The notes below the pieces were generated by a model. The model worked only from the letters and a program-made list of their open reading frames with translations. It ran no database searches and had not been told where the DNA came from. This document shows, one piece after another, positions 24,984 through 34,500 of a stretch of 59,985 nucleotides of DNA. Source of the DNA: Myxococcales bacterium (GTDB lineage: Bacteria > Myxococcota_A > UBA9160 > SMWR01); the NCBI GenBank assembly GCA_022561775.1, contig JADFQO010000016.1, forward strand, positions 1-59,985, given 5' to 3'. Numbering within the stretch: position 1 is the stretch's first letter; every line of letters begins with the position of its first letter. Made by a program: the position numbers and the translations under genes.

Positions 24984-27345
24984 CGCCGCGCCCTGCGACC
25001 CGTTCGATCCGCATTGCCACGAGGCTAACGGGCGCGAGCATATAACAGAGCAGGATTCCCAGTCCGGTCGTCAATCCAATCGCGCGCAATGCAGGCTGTG
25101 ATGAAACGGCGAGGGTTCCGAACACGAAGGCCGTCGTGAGACACGACATCAGCAGGCTCAACATCGTCGCCGAGAGGGCTTCGGGGTCGCCCGCGCTATC
25201 GACGAGGAAGACGCCGTAGTCGACGCCCATGCCCATCACCATGATCAGGCTCATCGCGTGAATCAAATTGACCCGCACGTCCAGCAGCGCAAGGATCGAA
25301 AGCAGCAACGCGGCGACGGCTACCGAAGGAAGAAATGCCGCGAAAACCGGCCTCCAACGGCGATAGCGGAGCGCGAGGATGCAGACGACCAGGATCGCGC
25401 CAACCCCGATCTGTTGCATCGTCACGACACGGAACTCGCGGTAGATGTCGTCGACGAAGGTTCCCTGGTCGAGAAGTTGCACGCCGTCGAGCGCTTCGAG
25501 CCGATCGCGCAAGGCATCGGGCGATCGCAACCCGCGCAGATACGTGACGACCGCGATCTCGCCGTCTAGGGGGAAGATGAACGGAGCCAGGAGGTCGGCG
25601 AACGAGCTCGCTTCGAGGTCGGCGAGCGCGAGCGGCGGCGGGGGGGAGGTGGCGAGGGTTTCGCCAAATTCCCCGAACGCGCCGGGTCGAAATCCCTCTG
25701 CGACGAACGCTGCTTCGAGTCGGGTGTAGAGTGTCGGATCGGCGGATACGAGTTCCCAATTGCGCCGTTGAAGTGCCGCGGACCAAAGCAGGCTGTGCAG
25801 AGAGCGGCTTCCTTCGAGTTCACCCGCTTCGGTCGCGCGCTGGATCTGCCGGTCGATTCGATCGTTGAGCGCAATCGCGCTCACGGCGTCCGGCGCCAAG
25901 CCGATCGCGAAGCGGTTGGAGTCCAGGCTCGAGACCCGTTCGCGCACGCGTCGACTTTCGTCGATCAGGGCTTCGGGAAAATTCGTGAGCTCCGACATGT
26001 CGTCCATCCACTCGATCTTCGTCAGCGCGATTGCTGCGGCGGGGAGCAGGAGGATCGGAGCGAAGAGCAACGCGCGTGGCGCCCGTTCGAGCTCGGAGAG
26101 CCGTCGGCTGAGCCATGCGGCCACTATCGATGAGCGATTTGGAAGCGCGGGAGAGAATGGAATCAGGGCTGGGAGCAATGTCAAGCTCGCGAGCAGAGCT
26201 GTCCCGACACCCACCGTCGCGAACAGGGCCATCTCGCGAAATGCGGGAAACGCCGTGACCGCGAGGCCGCCGAAACTCGCGATCGTCGTGGCAGCACCGA
26301 GGGTGAGGCTCGGTCGGATCCGTCGCACCGTGATCGAGGGCGCTTCGTTCGAAGTCGAAAGCCGATTGTGGATCAACAGGTGGTTCGAGTAGTCGATCGC
26401 GATTCCCATCAGCGAAGCTCCGAACGCCATCGTGAGTCCGTCGAGATTTCCGAGGACCGCGAGGCCGCACGCGGTTGCGACGAGGATTCCCGCGAGCGGT
26501 GGCACAGAGACGATCAAGAACGCGCGCCAGCCGCCAAGGAAGAGGAAGAAGAGCGTCGCCACTCCGAGAAACGAGCCGGCTCCGATCGCGTAGACGTCGC
26601 GTTTCACGCTCTTCTCGGCGGCGACCGCAAAGCGGTTCGCACCGCTCGACTCGAGTCGCAGGTTTCCACCGCGGCGCTCTGCGATGGCCTCGAAGGAAGC
26701 GTCGAGCCTTGCGAGAAAACCCATTTGCGCTCCCGAGTCGAACGCGGATGCGCGGGTGCCCAACATCACGATCGCGTAGTTCCCCTCCGGGATTGCGAAC
26801 TGTCCTTCGATCACCTCGAGAGAGGACTCGGTTGCGCGGAGTCGCTCGGTCATTGCGCGAAAACTGCCGAGCGGATCGGCCGGTGCGAGCTTCGCCAGAA
26901 GACCTGAAAGCGGTGAAGCGAGCTCAGCCTTCAGCGCCCTGGCGCGTTTGCGCAGCGCGCGGTCGTCAAGCAGTGCGGGAATTTCGCGGTCGGGTTCGTC
27001 CGACAGAAAGAACAGGCGACGAGAAAAGTAGAGTTCGAAGAGGTCCTCGAATTGCGTCGGATCGACTCCGGAGCGCACCCACGCCACTCCCGAATCGTCG
27101 CGCAGGATCTCCGCGAGTTCGCGGGCCGCCGCGATCGAATTTTCCATCGTCGAGGACTCGATGGAGAGCACCATGGTCCGGGTGAACGGAGAATCCGCCA
27201 GGCGACTCGAAATTTCGGCCAGCTTTGATCCGCTGCTATCGGGCATGAAGTGCTGCACGTTCGTTCCGAGCCGCAGGTTTAGCGCGCAGTAAGCGATCAT
27301 GAGGACCGCCGATCCGATGACGGCAGTCGCCGCTCGACGACTCAC
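24976..27345 (-). CDS. MMPL/RND-superfamily exporter
   Basis: A 789-residue inner-membrane protein of the COG4258 exporter type. It has two repeats, each one membrane helix, a periplasmic domain of about 200 residues and a five-helix bundle. The conserved intramembrane motifs are GIAIDYSNHLLIH in the first half and GMGVDYGVFLVDS in the second, which in this superfamily hold proton-relay residues. In aryl polyene clusters it is the presumed pump for the lipid-linked pigment. Four-base overlap with lolA-like upstream, eight-base overlap with DUF3261 downstream. Confidence 0.92.
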   Translation of the reverse strand: MSRRAATAVIGSAVLMIAYCALNLRLGTNVQHFMPDSSGSKLAEISSRLADSPFTRTMVLSIESSTMENSIAAARELAEILRDDSGVAWVRSGVDPTQFEDLFELYFSRRLFFLSDEPDREIPALLDDRALRKRARALKAELASPLSGLLAKLAPADPLGSFRAMTERLRATESSLEVIEGQFAIPEGNYAIVMLGTRASAFDSGAQMGFLARLDASFEAIAERRGGNLRLESSGANRFAVAAEKSVKRDVYAIGAGSFLGVATLFFLFLGGWRAFLIVSVPPLAGILVATACGLAVLGNLDGLTMAFGASLMGIAIDYSNHLLIHNRLSTSNEAPSITVRRIRPSLTLGAATTIASFGGLAVTAFPAFREMALFATVGVGTALLASLTLLPALIPFSPALPNRSSIVAAWLSRRLSELERAPRALLFAPILLLPAAAIALTKIEWMDDMSELTNFPEALIDESRRVRERVSSLDSNRFAIGLAPDAVSAIALNDRIDRQIQRATEAGELEGSRSLHSLLWSAALQRRNWELVSADPTLYTRLEAAFVAEGFRPGAFGEFGETLATSPPPPLALADLEASSFADLLAPFIFPLDGEIAVVTYLRGLRSPDALRDRLEALDGVQLLDQGTFVDDIYREFRVVTMQQIGVGAILVVCILALRYRRWRPVFAAFLPSVAVAALLLSILALLDVRVNLIHAMSLIMVMGMGVDYGVFLVDSAGDPEALSATMLSLLMSCLTTAFVFGTLAVSSQPALRAIGLTTGLGILLCYMLAPVSLVAMRIERVAGRGDE

Positions 27346-28007
27346 CGAATGGTTACGGTCACGGGCACAATCCCCTCGGCGAAGAGGTCTTCGAGTTGGT
27401 CGTCCGTGAAGTGGTAGTCGGTGTTGATGACATCGAACGTGGTAGAAGTGCGATCGCCGTCCCAGTTTTGCACCACGATTTCGCGGATCCCCTTCTGGTT
27501 TCCGCGCAGCGCGATTTCCTTCACGATCCCGCGAAGGGGCGATCTGCGGGGTTCGAGGATCAGGGACCAGCTGTTTCCCTCAGCGCTAAAATTCGTGTAA
27601 TAGAGATCCTGAAGTTTTGGGAGGTCGCCGTTGAACAGCACGATGAAGTTGTCGATGAAGATTCGCGCCATCGGATTTCCCGACAAATCGAATTTCGCGC
27701 TAGCACCCTGCTGGAACCGAAGCTTCTCGCCATCGATGATCAGCGCCGACGGATCGGGCTCCAACGTGAAGCGGACGAGCCGGTTCGGCGGAACGAAGTA
27801 GATTTGACCGCTGCTTTCGAGCGGTTTCTCGAGGAGCGAGATCTGCTTCTGTTCGCGGAAATCCGCAATCACACCGGACGTCGCGGCCATGCGGTCCATG
27901 AGCTCCACGAGACCCAGCGCAGCCGGTTCGCGAGGCTCCTCCGCATGGGCGGCGATCGCGAGCAACGCGGCTGCGAGACTACTCGAGCAGGCGGCGATGA
28001 ATCTCAT
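27342..28007 (-). CDS. LolA-like outer-membrane lipoprotein carrier
   Basis: About 221 residues from the ATG at 28007, which starts a good signal peptide ending AHA-E near residue 22; a longer in-frame start would bury it. The mature part has the LolA beta-sheet pattern: SGVIADFREQKQISLL, SSGQIYFVPPNRLVRF and a C-terminal IREIVVQNWDGDRTSTTF strand pair. LolA proteins shuttle lipidated cargo across the periplasm. In this cluster it probably carries the aryl polyene lipid rather than lipoproteins. The gene begins the export part of the minus-strand operon, downstream of the ammonia-lyase. Confidence 0.88.
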   Translation of the reverse strand: MRFIAACSSSLAAALLAIAAHAEEPREPAALGLVELMDRMAATSGVIADFREQKQISLLEKPLESSGQIYFVPPNRLVRFTLEPDPSALIIDGEKLRFQQGASAKFDLSGNPMARIFIDNFIVLFNGDLPKLQDLYYTNFSAEGNSWSLILEPRRSPLRGIVKEIALRGNQKGIREIVVQNWDGDRTSTTFDVINTDYHFTDDQLEDLFAEGIVPVTVTIR

Positions 28008-28086
28008 CTGGAGTTTCCAAGAACCGGTGCGGTTGCAGGCCCGAGATGGCGAGTAGGGTATCCGCTCGCACCGCTGGCTCATCTCA

Positions 28087-29652
28087 CTAGTAGGGGCCGA
28101 GCGGAAGCGAACCGTCGCGAAGCAGGCCGAGTACCCGCTCGATGTCGCGATCCTGACGGCGATCCTGCGTGACGGTTGCGGCGACCTTGCGGACGGCTTC
28201 GCGGAGCGCGAGGGGTGCGCGAAGTTGGCTGCCTCCTTCGCGCAGATCGAGGGCCTGGCAGGCGGCGAGCAGTACGATCACGGCGACGGTCTCGCTCAGC
28301 TCGAGAACGCGCCGGCAGTCTCGGGCCGCGATGGTTCCCATGCTCACCTTGTCTTGATTATGCGACTCGGTGCTGCGACTGAATGCCGACGCGGGCATCG
28401 TGAGCTTCAACGCTTCGGCGGTCAGCGCCGACGCGCTGATCTGCATCGCCTTGAAGCCGTGGTGGGATACGTTGTCCGCCGCGACGAGGTTCGCAGGAAG
28501 TCCGTCGCTGGTTTCGGGAACGCAGAGCAGGGTGAGCTGGCGGTCGAGCAGATCCGCGACGCCGGCGGCTGCAGCCTTGAGTCCGTCCATCACGAAGCAG
28601 ATCTGGCCGCCATAGAAGCTTCCCCCGTGAAGGATCTCACCGCGTTCGGGGTCGACGATTGGGTTGTCGTCAACGCCGTTGATCTCGATCTCCAGCGCGC
28701 GCTCCGCCGAGCTGATTGCCTCGACGAGGACGCCGGTCACATGGGGCGCGCAGCGAATCGAGTAGCGGTCCTGGACGCGCGCGGGCGGCGGCCTGTCGAC
28801 GTCCGCGCCGAATTCGAGGTCCGCGCGGATCCAGCCCGCGCAGCGACTTTCGCTCGGGTGGGGTTTGAGTTCGAAGATCCGAGGGTCGAAGTGGCCGCGG
28901 TTGCCGTGGGTGACGTCGACGGCGATTGCGGTGATCGACGCGGTGAGCCTCGCGAGGCGGCGCGCGCGTTCGTAGCAGATCGCGCCGATCGCCGTCATGA
29001 CGCTGGTCCCGTTCATGAGCGACAGGCTTTCCTTGGGGAGCAAAGCCAGAGGCTCGAGCCCGAGCTTGGAAAGCGCCTCCGGGGTCGGCATGACGCGGCC
29101 GCGAAGCGTTACCTCGCGCTCACCGAAAAGCGCTGCCGCAAGATAGGAAAGGGGCGTCAGGTCGCCGCTCGCCCCGACGGACCCTTCCTCGGGGATCCGA
29201 GGCAGCAACCTCTCATTGAGAAATTCGCAGAGTCTTTCGAGCAACTCGGCCCGTACCCCCGAGTGCCCCTTGGCGAGCGTGATCAAGCGAACGGCCACCA
29301 CCGTGGCCGCCTCGGTTTCGTCCAGGATTCGGCCGGTCCCGCAGCCGTGGAAGCGCATCAGGTTGACCGGAAGCTCGCCGCGCAGGTCCGGCGGAATCGA
29401 GGTCCCCGCGCAGGCTCCGACCCCGGTCGTCACACCGTAGATGATGCCGCCGTTGGATTCTGCGCGTTCCACGATGGCGCGCGCTTTCGCGAGCTTCTCT
29501 CGGTAGATCGGATCGTCGTTGAGGGCGACGCGGCGCTCACCCGAGGCGAGCGCGAGCACGTCGTGGATCGAGAGGCAGCCGGATCCGACGATCGCCGTCG
29601 CGCTGGGATCGGCGGGCAGCGGCCGGCGGGTGAGGGGGCGCTCGATGCTCAT
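28087..29652 (-). CDS. Aromatic amino acid ammonia-lyase (HAL/TAL/PAL family)
   Basis: A 521-residue lyase. The MIO cofactor forms from Ala161-Ser-Gly in SVGASGDLTPLSYLA. Other active-site pieces are Tyr72 in IYGVTTGVG, NGTSVMTA, QDRYSIRC and DDNPIV. Residues at the substrate-selectivity position read Phe101-His102 (LMRFHGCGTG), unlike Ser-His of histidine lyases, so tyrosine or phenylalanine is more likely than histidine (inference). It would release 4-coumarate or cinnamate as the aryl starter. The gene starts 44 bases from the divergent acyltransferase gene, which marks the promoter region of two large operons. Confidence 0.92.
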   Translation of the reverse strand: MSIERPLTRRPLPADPSATAIVGSGCLSIHDVLALASGERRVALNDDPIYREKLAKARAIVERAESNGGIIYGVTTGVGACAGTSIPPDLRGELPVNLMRFHGCGTGRILDETEAATVVAVRLITLAKGHSGVRAELLERLCEFLNERLLPRIPEEGSVGASGDLTPLSYLAAALFGEREVTLRGRVMPTPEALSKLGLEPLALLPKESLSLMNGTSVMTAIGAICYERARRLARLTASITAIAVDVTHGNRGHFDPRIFELKPHPSESRCAGWIRADLEFGADVDRPPPARVQDRYSIRCAPHVTGVLVEAISSAERALEIEINGVDDNPIVDPERGEILHGGSFYGGQICFVMDGLKAAAAGVADLLDRQLTLLCVPETSDGLPANLVAADNVSHHGFKAMQISASALTAEALKLTMPASAFSRSTESHNQDKVSMGTIAARDCRRVLELSETVAVIVLLAACQALDLREGGSQLRAPLALREAVRKVAATVTQDRRQDRDIERVLGLLRDGSLPLGPY

Positions 29653-29696
29653 CGCGTGGCATATTAGCCCGATTTGCCTCAGGGGCGTGGGTTAGA

Positions 29697-30506
29697 ATGG
29701 GCGCTGGATTCCCGGCCATGCGCACCCCGTTCGCCTATTCACTGCAAGTCGCCCGTACCGCGCTCGGTTTTGCGGTCTTCGGCGTGCTGGCCGCCTTGCT
29801 GGGCCTCGTCGCGTTTCCGGTGGCGCGCATCCGGCCCCGCGACCCGATGGATCGGGAGCTGTGGATGCAGCGCGTCGTGCACCACGTCGCGCGGATCTTC
29901 ATGGGACTGATCGACAAACTCGAAGTGGTGAAGTCGGTGGGTCATGGAGTCGAGCGCCTTCGCGAGGCCGGTCCCCAGATCGTGGTCGCGAATCACCCGA
30001 CGCTCGTCGACGTCCTGGCACTGCTGGCCTGCATGCCACAGGCGGATCTGGTCGTCAGCGTGGAGCGGAGGAACAACCTCTTCCTGCGTCGTCTGATCCA
30101 ATCATGCGGCTATCTCTGCAACGACGGCGGCCTCGCGATCGTCACCGAGTGCGTGGACCGAATTCGCGCGGGCCGCTCGCTGATCGTGTTCCCGGAGGGA
30201 ACGAGATCGCCGAAGCGCGGGCTCCACCGCCTTCACCGGGGTGCGGCCCATATCGCCTTGCGGGTGCCGTGTGATCTGCTTCCCGTGGTGATTATCTGCG
30301 ATCCTCCCGCGTTTGGAAAGGGTCAGAAGTGGTACGATCTGCCCGGTCGCGCGGTTCGGATGACGCTCGTGGTCGGGGACCCGATCGCGACAGAATCGGT
30401 CTTGGAAGAAGGAGTGACTCTCCCCGTGGCGGCGCGCAGGTTGACCTCGCAGCTCCGCGAATTATTCGAGAAGGGGATGGACATTGTCGACGCCGGAGTC
30501 GCTTGA
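29697..30506 (+). CDS. PlsC-like acyltransferase (copy 2)
   Basis: Up to 269 residues; ATG at 29697 or, equally possible, 29718. A hydrophobic N-terminal segment is followed by NHPTLVD (H-x4-D) and FPEGTRS. The second half matches copy 1 closely (GQKWYDLPGR versus GQKWYDVPPR). It leads a long plus-strand operon containing the core polyene genes, so it is the more likely cluster acyltransferase for the main product, with copy 1 serving another acceptor or chain (inference). Its 3' end overlaps the first carrier gene by 23 bases. Confidence 0.9.
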   Translation: MGAGFPAMRTPFAYSLQVARTALGFAVFGVLAALLGLVAFPVARIRPRDPMDRELWMQRVVHHVARIFMGLIDKLEVVKSVGHGVERLREAGPQIVVANHPTLVDVLALLACMPQADLVVSVERRNNLFLRRLIQSCGYLCNDGGLAIVTECVDRIRAGRSLIVFPEGTRSPKRGLHRLHRGAAHIALRVPCDLLPVVIICDPPAFGKGQKWYDLPGRAVRMTLVVGDPIATESVLEEGVTLPVAARRLTSQLRELFEKGMDIVDAGVA

Positions 30507-30780
30507 GCTCGAACTCAAGCAGTTGATCATCGAAGCCCTGGCACTTGAAGACGTAACACCGGAGAATATCGAATCCAGTGCGGCGCTCTTCGTTGAGGGC
30601 TTGGGACTGGACTCGATCGACGCGCTGGAGCTCGCAATGGCGCTCGAAGAGCGTTACGGGGTTCGGATCGGCGATGACCCCGAACTGAATCGGCAGATCT
30701 TCGCCTCCGTGCGAAATCTCGCGGCCTACGTCGGAGAGCATCGGGCCGCGCCTAGTCGGGGCCAGCGGTTGGGTGCATGA
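30484..30780 (+). CDS. Acyl carrier protein (right arm, first of tandem pair)
   Basis: A 98-residue carrier protein with the phosphopantetheine Ser in GLGLDSIDALELA near residue 41. The TTG start lies inside the acyltransferase gene and has AGAAGGGG a few bases upstream. It overlaps the next carrier by ATGA. Tandem carriers are a constant feature of aryl polyene clusters, where one carries the starter and the other the extending chain. Confidence 0.9.
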   Translation: MSTPESLELELKQLIIEALALEDVTPENIESSAALFVEGLGLDSIDALELAMALEERYGVRIGDDPELNRQIFASVRNLAAYVGEHRAAPSRGQRLGA

Positions 30781-31031
30781 CCAAAGAGAAGATCTACACG
30801 ATGTTCGTCGAGGTGCTCGCCAAGAATTTCGAAATCGAAGGCGAACGGGTATACACCCGAGCTCGGCTCGTCGCGGATCTCGACCTCGACAGTCTGGACC
30901 TCATTGTGCTCGGTACAGAAATCGAGGAGAAAAGCGGCGTTGTGCTCGAAGAGAAGGACATTCGCGACTGCGAGACCCTCGGAGATTTGATCGATCGTTT
31001 TGCCGTGCGGATCTCCGAGCGCGGTCGCTGA
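30777..31031 (+). CDS. Acyl carrier protein (right arm, second of tandem pair)
   Basis: An 84-residue carrier protein. The modification Ser is in DLDLDSLDLIVLG near residue 40. It is translationally coupled to the preceding carrier. The helix-two sequence differs clearly from its neighbour (LIVLGTEIEEKSGVVL versus ALELAMALEERYGVRI), so the two probably meet different partner enzymes. Confidence 0.9.
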   Translation: MTKEKIYTMFVEVLAKNFEIEGERVYTRARLVADLDLDSLDLIVLGTEIEEKSGVVLEEKDIRDCETLGDLIDRFAVRISERGR

Positions 31032-31052
31032 AGCCTTGAACCCCACAAAGGA

Positions 31053-32819
31053 ATGTCGATGCCGGTGGGATCCGTGGTGCTCTCGCGACTCGATAGCGCC
31101 GCAGGGCTGACGGGCTTTCCTGTCGCGTTCGATCGCGCGGGCAGCCGAGACGCTGGGGATTTGATCCGCGACGCCGCGGGGCTCGCGACCGCAATCTCCA
31201 AGGTGGGATCGGGTCGCTGGCTCGTCTTCACCGCGGACAGCTATGCGGCGGCAGTGGGTCTGATCGCGATCGCGCAGACGCAGTGCACCGCGGTGCTCGC
31301 GCCGAATCGACAGCCCGAGACCCTGCGCGAACTCGGAGCCGATGTGATCGGCGCGATCCTCGATGCGGATGTTTCTACGGATGTGCTTTCGGGGGTGACG
31401 CAGCTCACGCCTCTCGCACAGCCGCTCTCGGGCGACTGGACCTGGCGCGCCCCGGATCGCGACGCCGCGTTCGCAGAATTTCGGACTTCGGGAACGACCG
31501 GCGATCATCACGGCGTGATCAAATCGCTTCGGCATCTCGAAGACGAAGTCGAAACCCTGGAGGCCGTGTTCGGCGCTTCGATTCCCGCCCGCGCGCGCGT
31601 GTTTGCGACGGTTTCCCACCAGCACATCTACGGCCTGTTGTTTCGGATCCTATGGCCGCTCGCGGCGGGCCGTCCTTTTCAGAGAGACACCTTGCTGCAC
31701 CCCCAGGAGTTGCTGCCGCGAATGGCCGGGGAAGCGGATTGCGTGCTCGCCAGTTCTCCAGCTCATCTCAAGCGCATGACTGCGACGGGCGAGTTGAAGC
31801 GCATCGCACCGAATTGCCGCGCGGTGTTTTCATCGGGTGGCGCGCTCGATGCGGACACCACGCGAGGCGTCGCGGCCGCTCTCGGCGCGGCCGCTTACGA
31901 GGTTCTCGGATCGACGGAAACCGGTGGCGTCGCGGTGCGACAGCAGACCGGTCGCTCGGAGGCGTGGATTCCATTTCCGGTCGTTACGGTGGAACGCGAA
32001 GTCGGTGGAGAGCGATTGGTCGTGACGTCGCCCTTTGCGAGTGCAGGAGATCCCGTTGACGACACGCGGCGTCGCTTCATTATGGGGGATCGGGTCGAGA
32101 TTCTCGACGACGGCTCTTTCCTCCTGCTCGGGCGCGCGGATCGCATCGTCAAGATCGGCGAAAAACGCCTGTCTCTGCCCGCGATGGAGCGGGATCTCGT
32201 CGCACACCCGCGCGTCGAAGAGGCCGTGCTCATTGTTCTAGAACGCGGTGCCGACCCTCGCGTGCATGCCGCCATCGTGCTCGACGAAGTTGGAAAACGG
32301 GAGATTCGCGCGGGCGGACGTCGTCGCCTGAGCGAGTCGCTCTCTCGACACCTGGCGGCGCGTTGGGATCGCGTCTTGTTGCCGCGGGTCTGGCGCTACA
32401 TCGAAGAACTGCCGAGCGATGCCCAGGGCAAGACGTCCCGGGCTCGGCTCGCGGCGCTTTTCGAAGTACAGCGGCGCGACCCCATCCTGATCCAAGAGTC
32501 TCGCCGCGCCGGCTACATCGAACGCCGGCTCGAAGTCCCCGACGATCTAGTCTTTCTGCAGGGCCATTTCGAGGGCTTTCCGATCGTCGCTGGAGTCGTG
32601 CAGCTGCGCTGGGTGGCCGATGCGGCGCGCGCTTGGCTCGGCGAGATGCCTCGCGTGCAGGCTGTGGAAGCGCTCAAGTTTCCGGAGCCGATGCTTCCCG
32701 GCCAATCGTTTACACTCCGAGCCGATCTCTCCGAGCGTCGCGATTTGATTCGCTTTCGTTTGTACGACGAGAGTCGTACCTTTGCGACTGGCCGTTGGCG
32801 GATTGGAGACCCCCGTTGA
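31053..32819 (+). CDS. Fused aryl-CoA/ACP ligase and hotdog dehydratase
   Basis: A 588-residue two-domain protein. Residues 1 to about 460 form an AMP-dependent ligase: FRTSGTTGDHHGVIKS is the ATP-binding motif, EVLGSTETGGVAVRQ the adenine-site motif and GKTSRARL the C-terminal lysine region. Residues about 475-585 form a FabA/FabZ-like hotdog domain with FLQGHFEGFPIVAGVVQL around the catalytic His. In other aryl polyene clusters these are often separate ligase and dehydratase genes; here one chain activates the starter and dehydrates chain intermediates. ATG at 31059 has better ribosome-binding spacing than 31053. Confidence 0.9.
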   Translation: MSMPVGSVVLSRLDSAAGLTGFPVAFDRAGSRDAGDLIRDAAGLATAISKVGSGRWLVFTADSYAAAVGLIAIAQTQCTAVLAPNRQPETLRELGADVIGAILDADVSTDVLSGVTQLTPLAQPLSGDWTWRAPDRDAAFAEFRTSGTTGDHHGVIKSLRHLEDEVETLEAVFGASIPARARVFATVSHQHIYGLLFRILWPLAAGRPFQRDTLLHPQELLPRMAGEADCVLASSPAHLKRMTATGELKRIAPNCRAVFSSGGALDADTTRGVAAALGAAAYEVLGSTETGGVAVRQQTGRSEAWIPFPVVTVEREVGGERLVVTSPFASAGDPVDDTRRRFIMGDRVEILDDGSFLLLGRADRIVKIGEKRLSLPAMERDLVAHPRVEEAVLIVLERGADPRVHAAIVLDEVGKREIRAGGRRRLSESLSRHLAARWDRVLLPRVWRYIEELPSDAQGKTSRARLAALFEVQRRDPILIQESRRAGYIERRLEVPDDLVFLQGHFEGFPIVAGVVQLRWVADAARAWLGEMPRVQAVEALKFPEPMLPGQSFTLRADLSERRDLIRFRLYDESRTFATGRWRIGDPR

Positions 32820-33556
32820 ATCCCTGCCTGCTGATCCCGATCTACGATCACGAAGACCAGATCCGCGGTGTGCTCGACAGTCTCGCGGGGTTCGGCCTCC
32901 ACTGCATCGTAGTCGACGACGGAAGCGGAATCGAGACGCGCGCGGTGCTCGACGCCGCCGAGAAGGACTTCAGTTGGGTCGAGGTCTACCACCGTGATGT
33001 CAATGGCGGGCGCGGCGCCGCGCTCGCTTCGGGTTATCGCCTGGCTGCGAAGCGCGGATACACCCATGCGATTCAGCTCGATGCCGACGGACAACACGAC
33101 GCTGCAGACGTTTCGCGGTTCGTCGAAGCCATCCATGCCAATCCCAATGCGTTGGTGCTCGGGACGCCGATCTTCGACGAAACCGCGCCCAAAAGCCGTC
33201 TCTACGGCCGACAGCTGTCCCGGTTGATGGTCTGGCTCACGACCCTTTCGATGGACGTGTCGGATCCGCTCTGCGGTTTTCGCGGGGTTCCCCTCGCGGC
33301 GGCGGTGGAACTCCTCGATCGCGTGAAGATGGGGCGCCACATGGAGTTCGATCCCCAATTGGTCATCCAGCTCTACTGGTGCGGCGTTCCGGTTCGGAAC
33401 CTGCCCACCAGGGTCGTCTATGACGCCGAGGGCCTCTCGCACTTCGACTTCCTGCGCGACAACCTCCGGTTGATTGGCGTCTACGTCCAGGCGCTCGGGG
33501 GCATGGTGTTGCGATCACCCAATCTGCTGGCGCGCCGCGCAAGCTCTGCCGCATGA
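32816..33556 (+). CDS. Family-2 glycosyltransferase
   Basis: A 246-residue GT-A enzyme beginning at a TTG that overlaps the ligase stop (TTGA). Motifs: CLLIPIYDHED at the N-terminus, VVDDGSG (nucleotide-sugar site), GGRGAALASGYRLA and QLDADGQHD (metal-binding DxD). It resembles dolichol-phosphate-mannose-synthase-like enzymes, but no membrane domain follows. It likely adds a sugar to the polyene or its lipid carrier on the cytoplasmic face. The neighbouring LpxL-like gene overlaps it, a pairing seen in aryl polyene clusters. Confidence 0.9.
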   Translation: MNPCLLIPIYDHEDQIRGVLDSLAGFGLHCIVVDDGSGIETRAVLDAAEKDFSWVEVYHRDVNGGRGAALASGYRLAAKRGYTHAIQLDADGQHDAADVSRFVEAIHANPNALVLGTPIFDETAPKSRLYGRQLSRLMVWLTTLSMDVSDPLCGFRGVPLAAAVELLDRVKMGRHMEFDPQLVIQLYWCGVPVRNLPTRVVYDAEGLSHFDFLRDNLRLIGVYVQALGGMVLRSPNLLARRASSAA

Positions 33557-34500
33557 GCGCTGCACACTGGTCGGAGGTCGCGGAGCGCGGGAGTGTCGGT
33601 GCGTTGCGTTTCGCCGGCTGGATGCATCGGAACTTCGGACGAAGGCCCATGCAGGTGCTTCTCTGGGGTGCGTCTCTCTATTTCTTCCTGTTCGCACCGA
33701 GCGTGCGGCGCGCTTCTCGCCGGTACCTCGAACGGATTTGGGCGACTCCCGAGGGCCGCGCCGCGTTGCGTCGTCCGCCCAGTTCACTCACTGTGATCAA
33801 GCACCTCTACGCATTCGCGACGAACCTCTACGATCGGGTCGTCGTCTGGGGAGGTGCGCTCGATGATTACGCGATCGAGCACGACCGTAGTGGCGAGCTT
33901 TTCGAATTTGCGCGTAGGAAACAGGGCGCTCTGCTGCTCGGCGCGCACCTCGGTAGCTTCGAGTTGTTGTGGTTCTTGTCCCGCAAATACGATCTCACGG
34001 TCAACGTCGTCGTCTTCTACCAGAACGCGGAGCGCATCAACTCATTCTTCGATGCGATCGATCCCGATATGCACCTTCGCGCGATCGGTATCGACCCCAC
34101 GTCGGTGAGCGCCGCGCTGAATATCAAGGCTTGCATCGACCGCGGCGAGTTCGTAGTGATCCTCGCTGACCGCGTCGCTCCCGGGCAGCGCGCTCGCTGC
34201 GCGCAGGCGACGTTTCTCGGCGAGAGCGCATCCTTTCCGTTGGGACCATTTGCGCTCGCCGGCTTGCTCGATTGTCCCGTTCTGATGGCGCTTTGTCTGC
34301 GCACCGGAGATTTTCGCTATCGGACCGTATTGCGGCCATTGCGCGGAGGTGGACGCATACCGCGCGGCGAACGTGAGAAGTGCGCGCAGGAACTCCTCGC
34401 GCAGTATGTCGGTCTGCTCGAAACCTACTGCCATCGCTTCCCCTACGAGTGGTTCAATTTCTTCGATTTCTGGAACGAGCTACCAGAGCGTTCATCGTGA
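33553..34500 (+). CDS. LpxL/HtrB-like acyltransferase (copy 2)
   Basis: A 315-residue acyltransferase with HLGSFE (H-x4-E) as catalytic motif and the conserved ILADRVAPG loop. It keeps nearly the same architecture as copy 1 at 10525-11529 but is shorter at the N-terminus. ATGA overlap with the glycosyltransferase and GTGA overlap with the dehydratase place it firmly in the main operon. It probably acylates the glycosylated or lipid-linked intermediate. Confidence 0.88.
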   Translation: MSAAHWSEVAERGSVGALRFAGWMHRNFGRRPMQVLLWGASLYFFLFAPSVRRASRRYLERIWATPEGRAALRRPPSSLTVIKHLYAFATNLYDRVVVWGGALDDYAIEHDRSGELFEFARRKQGALLLGAHLGSFELLWFLSRKYDLTVNVVVFYQNAERINSFFDAIDPDMHLRAIGIDPTSVSAALNIKACIDRGEFVVILADRVAPGQRARCAQATFLGESASFPLGPFALAGLLDCPVLMALCLRTGDFRYRTVLRPLRGGGRIPRGEREKCAQELLAQYVGLLETYCHRFPYEWFNFFDFWNELPERSS

